Assembly (NCBI GenBank): GCA_002335945.1
Contig: DDDD01000095.1
Span: 1 to 25,158 of the forward strand
DNA: 25,158 bases
Reading direction: 5' to 3'
Origin: Porticoccaceae bacterium UBA1989
GTDB taxonomy: Bacteria > Pseudomonadota > Gammaproteobacteria > Pseudomonadales > Porticoccaceae
Shown: piece by piece, positions 7,668 through 15,362 of the stretch
Numbering within the stretch: the stretch's first letter is position 1
Layout of the letters: each line of letters starts with the position of its first letter
Notes under the pieces: model-generated
Seen by the model: only the letters and a program-made list of their open reading frames with translations
Database searches by the model: none
What the model was told of the DNA's origin: nothing
Translations under genes and position numbers: made by a program

Positions 7668-8054
7668 AATCCTTTATCCTATTTAATAGAGAAAATTTGA
7701 TTAAACTGACCTACAAATTTCTGTGCATTAATTAACCACCTCCCTTGTGTTTCACAATGTAAATCGCCATCAGACCGTTTTGGCCAAGTCCAATCGGACA
7801 CTTTCCTTTAGGGCAGTTCATAGTTGATCGGTGACAAACTGCCATTGCTCCGTTTCTACTTTACATTTAAGGCTAGTCTGGCAATAGCCTTGCTCAGTCT
7901 GAAATAAGCCCTAGTCGATTAGCAGGGGTACTATTACTTCATATTTTTTTTCATCCAGAGACGATCGCTAGATCGCTAGGGGTCGGACCCAGCCAACCCC
8001 ATTCGTTCACCTCTGCTTAATTCTGAAATTCATTGATGTACATCTTTATATTCT
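7668..8054. other. Intergenic region without a gene
   Basis: No supported coding frame is seen. Small structures only: an inverted repeat AAGGCTA / TAGCCTT at 7869-7891 with a 9-base loop and no T-run, a tandem duplication of GATCGCTA at 7963-7978, and a short palindromic piece GTCCAATCGGAC near 7790. The part next to 7668 must carry the promoter of the secreted-protein gene, but I cannot fix it. Confidence 0.5.
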
Positions 8055-8108
8055 GTCATCCCGACAGAACGCAGTGAAGAGGCATCTTTTGGTTTGGAGC
8101 ACTAAACC

Positions 8109-8220
8109 GGCTCACCTACCCTAACACCCTTTCAAAACACGCCGTGAATACATCCATGTAGGCTCGAGGCCAGCATCCATGCTGGCCACGGTTTTGAAAG
8201 GGTGTTAGGGCAGGTAAGCC
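8109..8220. repeat. Hairpin A inside the nested element
   Basis: A 30-base stem (8109-8138 with 8191-8220, two mismatches) surrounds a 52-base loop. The loop holds two small perfect stem-loops with the same CC turn: TACAT-CC-ATGTA at 8149-8160 and GGCCAGCAT-CC-ATGCTGGCC at 8168-8187. Both share the core CATCCATG. Confidence 0.8.
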
Positions 8221-8307
8221 TTAGCCATGGAGTGAAATTTATTTTTCGTGTTTTTTGAAAAGGGCTTTCCTTAGGCAAAAATAACTCGCAGATTACTACA
8301 CTAGTAA

Positions 8308-8468
8308 AAACCTAACCTTGGAGGGAGCTTTCAGATCAATCAGGGTCCGTTTATGGGTTTATAATTTTCAGATTGAGCGAAGACTTGTTTGAGTGAAACG
8401 AGTTGTCTGAGCGCTGAAAATTATAAACCCATGGACCCGATCTGAAAGCTCCCTTCAAGGTTGGGTTT
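8308..8468. repeat. Hairpin B inside the nested element
   Basis: The arms pair over AACCTTG, GGGAGCTTTCAGATC, GGGTCC and ATGGGTTTATAATTTTCAG and their complements. The left arm carries insertions of five bases (AATCA) and four bases (GTTT) relative to the right arm. The loop, about 8372-8414, contains two imperfect direct copies of a GAGCGAAGAC-TTGTTTGAG-like unit. Confidence 0.8.
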
Positions 8469-8547
8469 TGGGGATCAGTGCTACAAACCAAAAGATGCCT
8501 CTTCACTGCGTTCTGTCGGGATGACAAGTCAGTTAAAAATTTTAGGC

Positions 8548-8582
8548 AAAAAAAATCCCCGATTAAAATCGAGGATTTTTTT
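8548..8582 (-). terminator. Intrinsic terminator after pnp
   Basis: Read on the minus strand, a long stem AAAAATCC-TCGATT pairs with AATCG-GGGATTTTT with one internal mismatch, and is followed by a run of eight Ts. It lies 22 bases after the pnp stop. The A-run on the other side makes it potentially bidirectional. Confidence 0.9.
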
Positions 8583-8603
8583 GTACTTCAAGAACAGCGA
8601 CCA

Positions 8604-10745
8604 TTAAGCCTCTGGTGCAGCTTCCTCAGAAGCAGCAGCTGGGGCTTCAGGTGCAGTACCCTCTTCCGCCTGTGCTTCTTTGATAGACAGCTTCACACGA
8701 CCACGGTTGTCGATCTCTGTTACCTTAACGCGAACATCTTGGCCTTCAGTCAGGTAATCGCCTACTTTAGCAACGCGTTCCTGAGCGATCTGTGAGATGT
8801 GAACCAGACCGTCGGTACCAGGCATAAAGTTAACGAAAGCACCGAAGTCTACGATACGGACAACTTTACCGTCGTAGATAGTGCCTGGCTCTGGGTCGGC
8901 TACGATTGCTTTAATCGCGTCCATTGCAGCGTTTAGGCCTTCTGTGTCTTCTGAGTAGATTTTAACCGAACCGTCATCTGTGATATCGATAGTCGAGTTA
9001 TGCTCATCGCAAAGACCACGGATAGTTGCGCCGCCCTTACCAATCACGTCACGAATCTTATCTGAATCAATTTGCATGACGCCCATACGAGGTGCTGTAT
9101 CAGCCACTTCGGAACGACCAGTCGCAATGACCTTGTTCATTTCGTCGAGGATATGCAGACGAGCTTCCATGGCTTGCTCGAGGGCAATTTCCATGATCTC
9201 TTCAGTAATACCTTCGATTTTGATATCCATCTGCAGTGCAGTGATACCAGCAGCTGTACCAGCTACTTTAAAGTCCATATCACCGAGATGATCTTCGTCA
9301 CCCAGGATATCGGTCAAGATAGCAAAGCCTGCGTCTTCTTTAACCAGACCCATAGCAATACCAGCTACGGGTGCTTTAAGAGGAACACCAGCATCCATTA
9401 GTGCCAAGCTTGAACCACAGACAGAAGCCATTGAGCTTGAACCGTTAGATTCAGTGATCTCTGATACTACGCGGATGGCATATGGGAAATCTTCCTGTGA
9501 AGGCAGTACGGCATTGATACCGCGACGGGCTAAACGACCATGTCCTACTTCACGACGGCTTGTGAAACCAATACGGCCACATTCGCCTACTGAGTAGGGA
9601 GGGAAGTTGTAGTGCAACATGAAAGGATCGTCACGACGGCCTTCCAGTGCGTCAATCATCTGTGCATCACGACTTGAGCCTAATGTTGCTGCAACAATTG
9701 CCTGAGTCTCACCACGTGTGAACAGTGAAGAACCATGAACTTTATCCAAGATGCCCACTTCAACGTTAATGGCGCGGACTTTCTTAGTGTCACGACCATC
9801 GATACGTGGCTCGCCACGGATAATGCGACCACGAACAATGCTCTTCTCAAGCTTCTTGAACGAGTCTTTGATGTCTTCTGCAGAGAAGCCGTCATCGCTA
9901 ACCAGCGATGCGTTAGCACGGTCGCGAAGAGCGTTGATGCTTTCAACGCGGGCCTGCTTATCGTGCACCTGGTAAGCAGCGTCTAAGTCAGCGCCTACTA
10001 GGTCAGCAAGTGATGCTTTAAGGTCTGCGTTTTCTACTTCAGCTACCCAATCCCAGCGTGGCTTGCCAGCTTCAGCAGCGAGTTCTTCGATTACGCTGAT
10101 CACTGTTTGCATTTCCTGGTGAGCGAAAAGTACGCCGCCCAACATAATGTCTTCTGAAAGCTCGCTGGCTTCAGATTCAACCATTAGTACTGCGTCTTTA
10201 GTACCAGCAACAATCATGTCTAATGACGAGCCAGCTAGTTCGCTGTACGTTGGGTTAAGCAGGTAGCCTTGTTCTTCGGTATAACCGACGCGAGCGCCGC
10301 CAACAGGACCGTTAAAAGGGATGCCTGAGATAGACAGAGCAGCAGAGGTACCGATCATTGCTGCGATATCTGGATCAATGTTTTTCTCGGCTGACATAAC
10401 GGTACAAACAACCTGTACTTCGTTTTTGAAGCCGTTAGGGAAAAGTGGACGAATCGGACGGTCAATAAGACGCGACGTTAGAGTCTCTTTCTCGTTTGGA
10501 CGACCTTCACGCTTGAAGAAGCCACCAGGAATTTTACCGGCTGCATAGGCTTTCTCGATGTAGTGAACACCCAGTGGGAAGAAGTCCATTCCTGCTTTGG
10601 CTTCACGTGCACCAACAACAGTACAGAGTACTGAGGTGTTGTCGATAGAACATAGAACCGCACCAGTTGCCTGACGGGCAATACGGCCTGTTTCTAATGT
10701 TACGGTATGGTTGCCGTATTGAAATTTCTTAATTAAAGGAGTCAT
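8604..10745 (-). CDS. pnp: Polynucleotide phosphorylase
   Basis: Trimeric 3'-to-5' phosphorolytic exoribonuclease and degradosome partner in the cytoplasm. It has 713 residues (E. coli 711). Order of domains: the first RNase PH domain from residue 1 (KFQYGNHTVTLETGRIARQ), a helical linker, the second RNase PH domain with FTRGETQAIVAATLGS, the substrate-binding FPPYSVGE and the catalytic-metal segment LGDEDHLGDMDFKVAGT (both aspartates and the following lysine present), then a KH domain from about 557 with GKGG at 569-572, an S1 domain from about 623 (IYDGKVVRIVDFGAFVNFMP) and a short Ala/Glu tail. The ATG at 10745 gives the usual MTPLIKKFQYG start. It follows rpsO with a 198-base leader holding a hairpin typical of PNPase autoregulation, and ends at a strong terminator. 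Confidence 0.99.
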   Translation of the reverse strand: MTPLIKKFQYGNHTVTLETGRIARQATGAVLCSIDNTSVLCTVVGAREAKAGMDFFPLGVHYIEKAYAAGKIPGGFFKREGRPNEKETLTSRLIDRPIRPLFPNGFKNEVQVVCTVMSAEKNIDPDIAAMIGTSAALSISGIPFNGPVGGARVGYTEEQGYLLNPTYSELAGSSLDMIVAGTKDAVLMVESEASELSEDIMLGGVLFAHQEMQTVISVIEELAAEAGKPRWDWVAEVENADLKASLADLVGADLDAAYQVHDKQARVESINALRDRANASLVSDDGFSAEDIKDSFKKLEKSIVRGRIIRGEPRIDGRDTKKVRAINVEVGILDKVHGSSLFTRGETQAIVAATLGSSRDAQMIDALEGRRDDPFMLHYNFPPYSVGECGRIGFTSRREVGHGRLARRGINAVLPSQEDFPYAIRVVSEITESNGSSSMASVCGSSLALMDAGVPLKAPVAGIAMGLVKEDAGFAILTDILGDEDHLGDMDFKVAGTAAGITALQMDIKIEGITEEIMEIALEQAMEARLHILDEMNKVIATGRSEVADTAPRMGVMQIDSDKIRDVIGKGGATIRGLCDEHNSTIDITDDGSVKIYSEDTEGLNAAMDAIKAIVADPEPGTIYDGKVVRIVDFGAFVNFMPGTDGLVHISQIAQERVAKVGDYLTEGQDVRVKVTEIDNRGRVKLSIKEAQAEEGTAPEAPAAASEEAAPEA

Positions 10746-10798
10746 AATTTTACCTTTGTTTGTTTACCTGAAAGCGCCAAAAATCCGTCAATGTGTAC

Positions 10799-10854
10799 GC
10801 TGCTCGGGTTACTTATAGCTGCTCGTGGAGACAGGCATAAGTAACTCGATCAGC
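10799..10854 (-). promoter_or_regulatory. pnp leader stem-loop, likely RNase III target
   Basis: The arms 10854-10837 and 10816-10799 pair over 18 bases with two mismatches (GCTGaTCGaGTTACTTAT against its partner), with a 20-base loop. It lies in the pnp 5' leader. In E. coli the pnp leader has a long stem cut by RNase III, after which PNPase degrades its own leader; position and shape agree, the mechanism here is inferred. Confidence 0.65.
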
Positions 10855-10868
10855 AATTATGGAGACGG

Positions 10869-10897
10869 AATATAGTGGCGTAGTTATGTGCTCAAAA
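10869..10897 (-). promoter_or_regulatory. Weak candidate promoter before pnp
   Basis: On the minus strand TTTTGA (10897-10892) and TATATT (10874-10869) are 17 bases apart. The -10 is good and the -35 poor. A pnp-proximal promoter in this place exists in E. coli. Only suggestive. Confidence 0.3.
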
Positions 10898-10904
10898 TAC
10901 GATT

Positions 10905-10931
10905 GCGGCTCCGTCTATAAAGAGGAGCCGC
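10905..10931 (-). terminator. Hairpin after rpsO
   Basis: A perfect 8-base stem GCGGCTCC / GGAGCCGC with an 11-base loop lies 12 bases after the rpsO stop. The following minus-strand sequence AATCGTATTTT has only a short T-run, so it is a leaky terminator or a processing/stability hairpin separating rpsO from pnp. Confidence 0.6.
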
Positions 10932-10942
10932 ACCGAGAACAC

Positions 10943-11212
10943 CTATCGACGTAAACCAAGCTTCTTGATTAACTGGCTATAACGCTCAACATTTTTGCTC
11001 TTTAAGTAATCGAGCAATTTGCGACGCTGGTTAACCATGCGAATCAGACCACGACGTGAGTGGTGATCTTTCTTGTGATCACCAAAGTGACCCTGTAGCT
11101 TGTTGATGTTTACGGTTAGCAGTGCAACCTGAACTTCTGGTGAACCTGTGTCATTTTCGCAGGTTGCGTGTTCTGAAACGATTGCTGCTTTTTCTTCTGC
11201 ACTCAGTGCCAT
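10943..11212 (-). CDS. rpsO: Small ribosomal subunit protein uS15
   Basis: Primary 16S rRNA-binding protein of the 30S platform. It has 89 residues, identical in length to E. coli S15. The family pattern is clear: the N-terminal MALSAEEKAAIVSEHA, TGSPEVQVALLT, the RNA-binding HFGDHKKDHHSRRGLIRMV, and the end DYLKSKNVERYSQLIKKLGLRR. The ATG at 11212 has GGAG about 9 bases upstream. It lies 84 bases after truB and before pnp, the conserved rpsO-pnp arrangement; a GC-rich hairpin follows the stop. Confidence 0.99.
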   Translation of the reverse strand: MALSAEEKAAIVSEHATCENDTGSPEVQVALLTVNINKLQGHFGDHKKDHHSRRGLIRMVNQRRKLLDYLKSKNVERYSQLIKKLGLRR

Positions 11213-11296
11213 AATACTTTCTCCAATATGCGACTAATAAAAGGTTCAGGGTGCCCGCGCATATTTACAGACATCCTAATTTGATTTCTTAGGTCG

Positions 11297-12238
11297 TTAT
11301 GTTTCAACAACCAGTCTTTTCGGGGCTATTTTGCCGTCTTCGGTAACCGTAGCTACACCCAGAAAAGCACCGCCCTCGCGGAAGACGCGCACTATATCGC
11401 CTTCTTGCCCGTCGCGAAAGGCCTGTGATGACATTACTGCCTGCCCCAGCTGGAAATACGCGGCGACTGTTTCGGATAATTCGACGGCCATACGGTCGGC
11501 AACGGGAATATCCATGGGCTTTAATAAGTGGTCTAGATCACTGGGCTCGACATTTTCGGCCATGGCCTGTAATTCTGGCAATGTAATAATCTCGGCGTCT
11601 GAAAAGGGGCCGGCAATATTGCGGCGCAGTGCACTCACATGGGCACCACAACCTAGAGCCTTACCTAGATCTTCGGCAAGACTACGCACATAGGTGCCTT
11701 TACTGACATGCACCTGCACATCTAGCTGCGCCTGTGCGCCTGGACGGTAATCCAAAATTTGATAGTTAAATACTGTAATGGTGCGGGCTTCGCGCTCTAC
11801 TTCTATACCCTGCCGCGCCAGCTTATAAAGAGGCTGACCATTGTGCTTAAGGGCCGAGTACATGGAGGGAATCTGCTGGATTTCGCCGCGAAAGTCTTCA
11901 ACGGCTAATTCGATCTGCTCAAGAGTCACTGCTGAGGCATCTTGCTCAACCACGACCGCGCCTTCGCTGTCACCAGTTTCTGTGGTGACGCCTAGGGTAA
12001 AGGTACTCAGATAATGCTTGTCGGCATCTAATAGAAATTGGCTGAATTTGGTGGCTTCACCCAGACAGATGGGTAGTACGCCAGTTGCCAACGGATCTAG
12101 CGCGCCGGTGTGGCCCGCTTTGTTGGCGTCGAAGATATTTTTAACCCGCTGTAAGGCCTGATTGGACGATAGGCCCTGGGGTTTGTCGAGCAGAAAGATG
12201 CCGTTTACCGGCCGGCCGCGATTACGTCTACGAGCCAA
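11297..12238 (-). CDS. truB: tRNA pseudouridine(55) synthase TruB
   Basis: Makes pseudouridine at position 55 in the T-loop of tRNAs and also acts as a tRNA chaperone. It has 313 residues (E. coli 314). The N-terminal NGIFLLDKPQGLSSN leads to the catalytic motif AGHTGALDPLATGVLPICLG with the nucleophile Asp48, the same number as in E. coli. Further family motifs are YLSTFTLGVTTETGDSEG, IQQIPSMYSALKHNGQPLYK and KGTYVRSLAEDLGKALG; the last 70 residues fit the C-terminal PUA-like domain. Only two bases separate it from rbfA, so the two are almost surely translationally coupled in the nusA-infB operon. Confidence 0.98.
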   Translation of the reverse strand: MARRRNRGRPVNGIFLLDKPQGLSSNQALQRVKNIFDANKAGHTGALDPLATGVLPICLGEATKFSQFLLDADKHYLSTFTLGVTTETGDSEGAVVVEQDASAVTLEQIELAVEDFRGEIQQIPSMYSALKHNGQPLYKLARQGIEVEREARTITVFNYQILDYRPGAQAQLDVQVHVSKGTYVRSLAEDLGKALGCGAHVSALRRNIAGPFSDAEIITLPELQAMAENVEPSDLDHLLKPMDIPVADRMAVELSETVAAYFQLGQAVMSSQAFRDGQEGDIVRVFREGGAFLGVATVTEDGKIAPKRLVVET

Positions 12239-12240
12239 AT

Positions 12241-12645
12241 TTAAACAGCCTCGCTGTCCGACTGTTCTTCGTCGTCGGCTGCGGGGGTCTCTTTGGATAT
12301 CGCAAGATCAATCAGGGCTGAGAGATGCTGTCCACGACGGCCACTCTCATCAAAGAAAAACTTCAGGGTCGGAGTGATGCGAAGCTTGATGCTGCCTGCC
12401 AATAATTTGCGCAGATAACCGGAGGCACCATTGAGTGCCGCCAAGCCCTCATCAATTTCTTCCTGTGTGCGATCACCCACGAAGGAGACGTGGGCTTTGG
12501 CGTAGGCAAGATCGCGGCTCACTTCAACTTCAGTGACGCTGATCATACCCACTCTGGGATCGCGAACATTCTCGCGTATCAGTACCGCCAACTCCTGTTG
12601 GATGGCATCTGACACGCGTTCAGCTCTGGTAAATTCTCTTGGCAT
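12241..12645 (-). CDS. rbfA: 30S ribosome-binding factor RbfA
   Basis: Late-stage 30S maturation and cold-adaptation factor that binds near the 5' helix of 16S rRNA. It has 134 residues (E. coli 133) with a type II KH fold. The N-terminal REFTRAERVSDAIQQELAVL is typical, followed by VRDPRVGMISVTEVEVSRDL, AKAHVSFVG and LRKLLAGSIKLRITPTLKF, ending with an acidic tail. The ATG at 12645 gives the standard MPREF start. It lies 22 bases after infB and 2 bases before truB, the conserved operon order. Confidence 0.98.
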   Translation of the reverse strand: MPREFTRAERVSDAIQQELAVLIRENVRDPRVGMISVTEVEVSRDLAYAKAHVSFVGDRTQEEIDEGLAALNGASGYLRKLLAGSIKLRITPTLKFFFDESGRRGQHLSALIDLAISKETPAADDEEQSDSEAV

Positions 12646-12667
12646 AGGTTTTGTTTCTCTCTATAAC

Positions 12668-15334
12668 CTAGAGTGAACGCTTCACCTGAGTGACGTCATA
12701 CACTTCAATCAGGTCGCCCGCTTTAACATCGTTGTAGTCTTTAACACCGATACCACATTCCATACCGTTGCGAACATCGGCAGCTTCGTCTTTAAAGCGA
12801 CGCAGCGACTCAAGTTCACCCTGATAGATAACCACATTGTCACGCAGTACGCGGATGGGCTTGCTGCGGTACACAGTACCCTCGGTCACCATACAGCCAG
12901 CAATAGCGCCGAACTTAGGTGAACGGAATACATCGCGAACTTCGGCAATACCAACAATTTCTTCTCGGGTCTCTGGCGCAAGCATGCCTGATAGGGCCAG
13001 CTTCACTTCATCGAGAAGGTTGTAGATAACACTGTAGTAGCGCACTTCAACTTCTTCTTTCTCAGCCAATGTGCGCGCGGCACCGCCGGCACGAACATTA
13101 AAGCCTAATACAATAGCGCCGGTGGTGAGTGCCAGGTTGATATCTGACTCGGTAATTCCACCGACACCAGAAGCAACAATATCAACCGCAACTTCATCGG
13201 TAGCAAAGTCATTCAATGCGCTATTAATAGCTTCTAATGATCCACGAACATCAGTCTTAACGATCAGGTTAAGCTTACTAACCTGCTCTGTACTCATGTC
13301 GGTGAACATATTTTCTAGCTTGGCAGCCTGCTGACGAGACATACGCTCGTGGCGCGACTTGGTCGTACGCAGTTCAGCAATTTCTTTGGCTTTGCGCTCA
13401 TCGGCAACAACAAAGAACTCATCGCCAGCATTGGGCGCTTCGTCCAGACCTAATATCTCGACTGGAATTGACGGGCCCGCTTCGGCAATAGGCTTTTTCA
13501 CTTCGTCGGTCATGGCGCGAATCTTACCGACGCTCTCACCGGCTAGCATAAAGTCGCCTTTACGCAGCGTACCCTGCTGAACCAGAGCTGTAGCAATAAC
13601 ACCACGGCCTTTATCAATGCGGGACTCAACAATCACGCCTCGCGCTGGCACATCGATGGGTGCTGTTAGCTCAAGTAGTTCTGCTTGCAGAAGAACGGCT
13701 TCAAGTAATTGATCGATGCCATCGCCTGTCTGAGCAGAGACTTTAATAAACTGAGTATCACCGCCCCACTCTTCAGGGATTACATCTTTAGCTGCCAGTT
13801 CGGTAGTGACTCGCTCTGGGTCAGCACCTTCTTTGTCCATTTTGTTAATCGCGATAACAATGGGAACACCGGCAGCCTTAGCATGCTGAATGGCTTCTTC
13901 GGTCTGGGGCATAACACCATCATCGGCGGCCACAACCAGAATCACCACATCGGTCGCCTGGGCACCACGGGCACGCATTGCGGTAAACGCGGCGTGTCCT
14001 GGGGTATCCAAGAATGTAACCATGCCTTTTGGCGTGTCTACGTGGTAAGCACCAATATGCTGTGTGATACCACCCGCTTCGCCTGAAGCAACGCGAGACT
14101 TTCTAATGCTATCCAGCAGCGAGGTTTTACCATGGTCAACATGACCCATTACAGTAACAATCGGCGCTCTTGGCTCTTCGTTACCTTCGTCTTTAATCAC
14201 TGCAAACTGTTTGGTCAGCTCGTCTTCAACGGTGTCATCCTGAGCGGCAACTGGGGTGTGACCCAATTCTTCAACCACTAAGAATGCCGTTTCCTGATCA
14301 ATCACCTGATTGATGTTGGCCATAATGCCCAACTTCATCAGTTCTTTAATCACAAGATTGGCTTTAATGGACATTCGCAGAGCCAAATCACCCACGGTGA
14401 GTTCGTCTGGAATAGCCACTTCTAGAACTTTCTTATCAACCGGCTTTTTGAAGGTGTGCTTGTTGTCTGCTTTGAGCACTAAACCAGAAGAGCGTAAACG
14501 ACCTTTTCCGCGGTAATCGCTGCTGTCGTCCATTTGCAGACGGCCTTTCTTTTTGCCGCCTTTGCCCAATGGCTTCTTAACGTTCTTTTTGCCTGGCTTG
14601 TCATCGTCTTCGTTAACTGGCTTGCCGTGACGTCGACCCTTGTCGAAAACAGGATCAGTGGCGGTAGGCGTAATTGTTTTGGTGACTTTGCCGGCTTTCT
14701 TAGCCTCTTCGCTCTTAAGAGCAGAAGCAGCTTCGGCGGCTTTACGGGCAACTTCATCAATTTTGAATTGAGCAGCATGTTCGGCAGCAACTTTTGCTGC
14801 CTCTGCGGCCTTGCGACGATTGGCAATGGCGGCAATACGCTGTTCTTCAATATTGTCGGTTCCTGAACCACGTACAAACGTCGGCTCGGGAATAGGCTCG
14901 GGCTCAACAACGGGCTCTGGCTCAGGTGCGACGACTTCTTCGACAACAACTGGCTCGGGAATAACTTCAACGATCGGCTCAACAACGGGCTCTACAACTG
15001 CTGCTGTTTCGGCCTCGGCTTCTGCCTGCGCTAACATTTCTTCATCGCTGCGTTTTACATAGGTGCGTTTCTTACGCACTTCTATGTTAACGGTTTTGCG
15101 ATTTCCCGACTTAAGGGTGCTAACAGTTTTGCGACGCAACGTGATTTTCTTTGGTTCGTCCGCGCTGTCACCATGCAGGCCTTTTAAATAGCCCAGCAGG
15201 GTTTGTTTTTCTTCGTCAGATACAGTTGCATCTGCGGAGGTATGCGACAGGCCCGCTTCTTTCATTTGCATAAGCAAACGATCTTCGGATGCGCCCACTG
15301 TTTTTGCTAATTCACTTACTGTAACTTCAGCCAT
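12668..15334 (-). CDS. infB: Translation initiation factor IF-2
   Basis: GTPase that places initiator fMet-tRNA on the 30S subunit and promotes subunit joining. It has 888 residues (E. coli 890). An IF2_N domain covers residues 1-52. A long low-complexity linker follows, with Val/Glu/Pro repeats at about 111-152 and a basic Lys-rich part at about 235-300. A second IF2_N-type domain spans about 305-355. The G domain has GHVDHGKT at 397-404, DTPGH at 443-447, NKMD at 497-500 and an SAQ motif near 533. Domains II, III and IV follow, with the fMet-binding C-terminal domain containing AGCMVTEGTVYRSKPIRV and ending DYNDVKAGDLIEVYDV. The ATG at 15334 starts the standard MAEVTVSELA. It sits 28 bases after nusA in the same operon. 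Confidence 0.99.
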   Translation of the reverse strand: MAEVTVSELAKTVGASEDRLLMQMKEAGLSHTSADATVSDEEKQTLLGYLKGLHGDSADEPKKITLRRKTVSTLKSGNRKTVNIEVRKKRTYVKRSDEEMLAQAEAEAETAAVVEPVVEPIVEVIPEPVVVEEVVAPEPEPVVEPEPIPEPTFVRGSGTDNIEEQRIAAIANRRKAAEAAKVAAEHAAQFKIDEVARKAAEAASALKSEEAKKAGKVTKTITPTATDPVFDKGRRHGKPVNEDDDKPGKKNVKKPLGKGGKKKGRLQMDDSSDYRGKGRLRSSGLVLKADNKHTFKKPVDKKVLEVAIPDELTVGDLALRMSIKANLVIKELMKLGIMANINQVIDQETAFLVVEELGHTPVAAQDDTVEDELTKQFAVIKDEGNEEPRAPIVTVMGHVDHGKTSLLDSIRKSRVASGEAGGITQHIGAYHVDTPKGMVTFLDTPGHAAFTAMRARGAQATDVVILVVAADDGVMPQTEEAIQHAKAAGVPIVIAINKMDKEGADPERVTTELAAKDVIPEEWGGDTQFIKVSAQTGDGIDQLLEAVLLQAELLELTAPIDVPARGVIVESRIDKGRGVIATALVQQGTLRKGDFMLAGESVGKIRAMTDEVKKPIAEAGPSIPVEILGLDEAPNAGDEFFVVADERKAKEIAELRTTKSRHERMSRQQAAKLENMFTDMSTEQVSKLNLIVKTDVRGSLEAINSALNDFATDEVAVDIVASGVGGITESDINLALTTGAIVLGFNVRAGGAARTLAEKEEVEVRYYSVIYNLLDEVKLALSGMLAPETREEIVGIAEVRDVFRSPKFGAIAGCMVTEGTVYRSKPIRVLRDNVVIYQGELESLRRFKDEAADVRNGMECGIGVKDYNDVKAGDLIEVYDVTQVKRSL

Positions 15335-15362
15335 CGGTTGTCCTCTATTACCGCCCGATTAA

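Larger units (their letters stand above)
8055..8525. repeat. Nested inverted-repeat element, non-coding, MITE-like
   Basis: The outer arms at 8055-8103 and 8477-8525 are inverted copies, matching at 48 of 49 bases and beginning GTCATCCCGACAGAACGCAG. Inside are two further long hairpins. Hairpin A has arms 8109-8138 and 8191-8220 (28 of 30 match) with two smaller stem-loops in its loop. Hairpin B has arms of about 60 and 50 bases near 8308-8371 and 8415-8468, with two small insertions in the left arm. No coding frame is convincing and no target-site duplication is obvious. The size, terminal repeats and lack of genes fit a miniature inverted-repeat element or a composite of dispersed intergenic palindromes. 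It lies between the broken secreted-protein gene and the pnp terminator. Confidence 0.85.

Noticed and set aside
8055..8525. CRISPR array or classical IS in the repeat-rich region
   Set aside because: The repeats are inverted pairs of different sequences, not regularly spaced direct repeats, and there is no transposase frame.
14479..14985. 168-residue minus-strand frame inside infB
   Set aside because: It is an out-of-frame reading of the low-complexity IF2 linker (Leu/Ser/Lys-rich) and has no ribosome-binding site.
14880..15010. Repeated GGCTC-rich DNA in infB as a tandem-repeat element
   Set aside because: It is the coding sequence of the Val/Glu/Pro-rich IF2 linker; such linkers are common in this protein.
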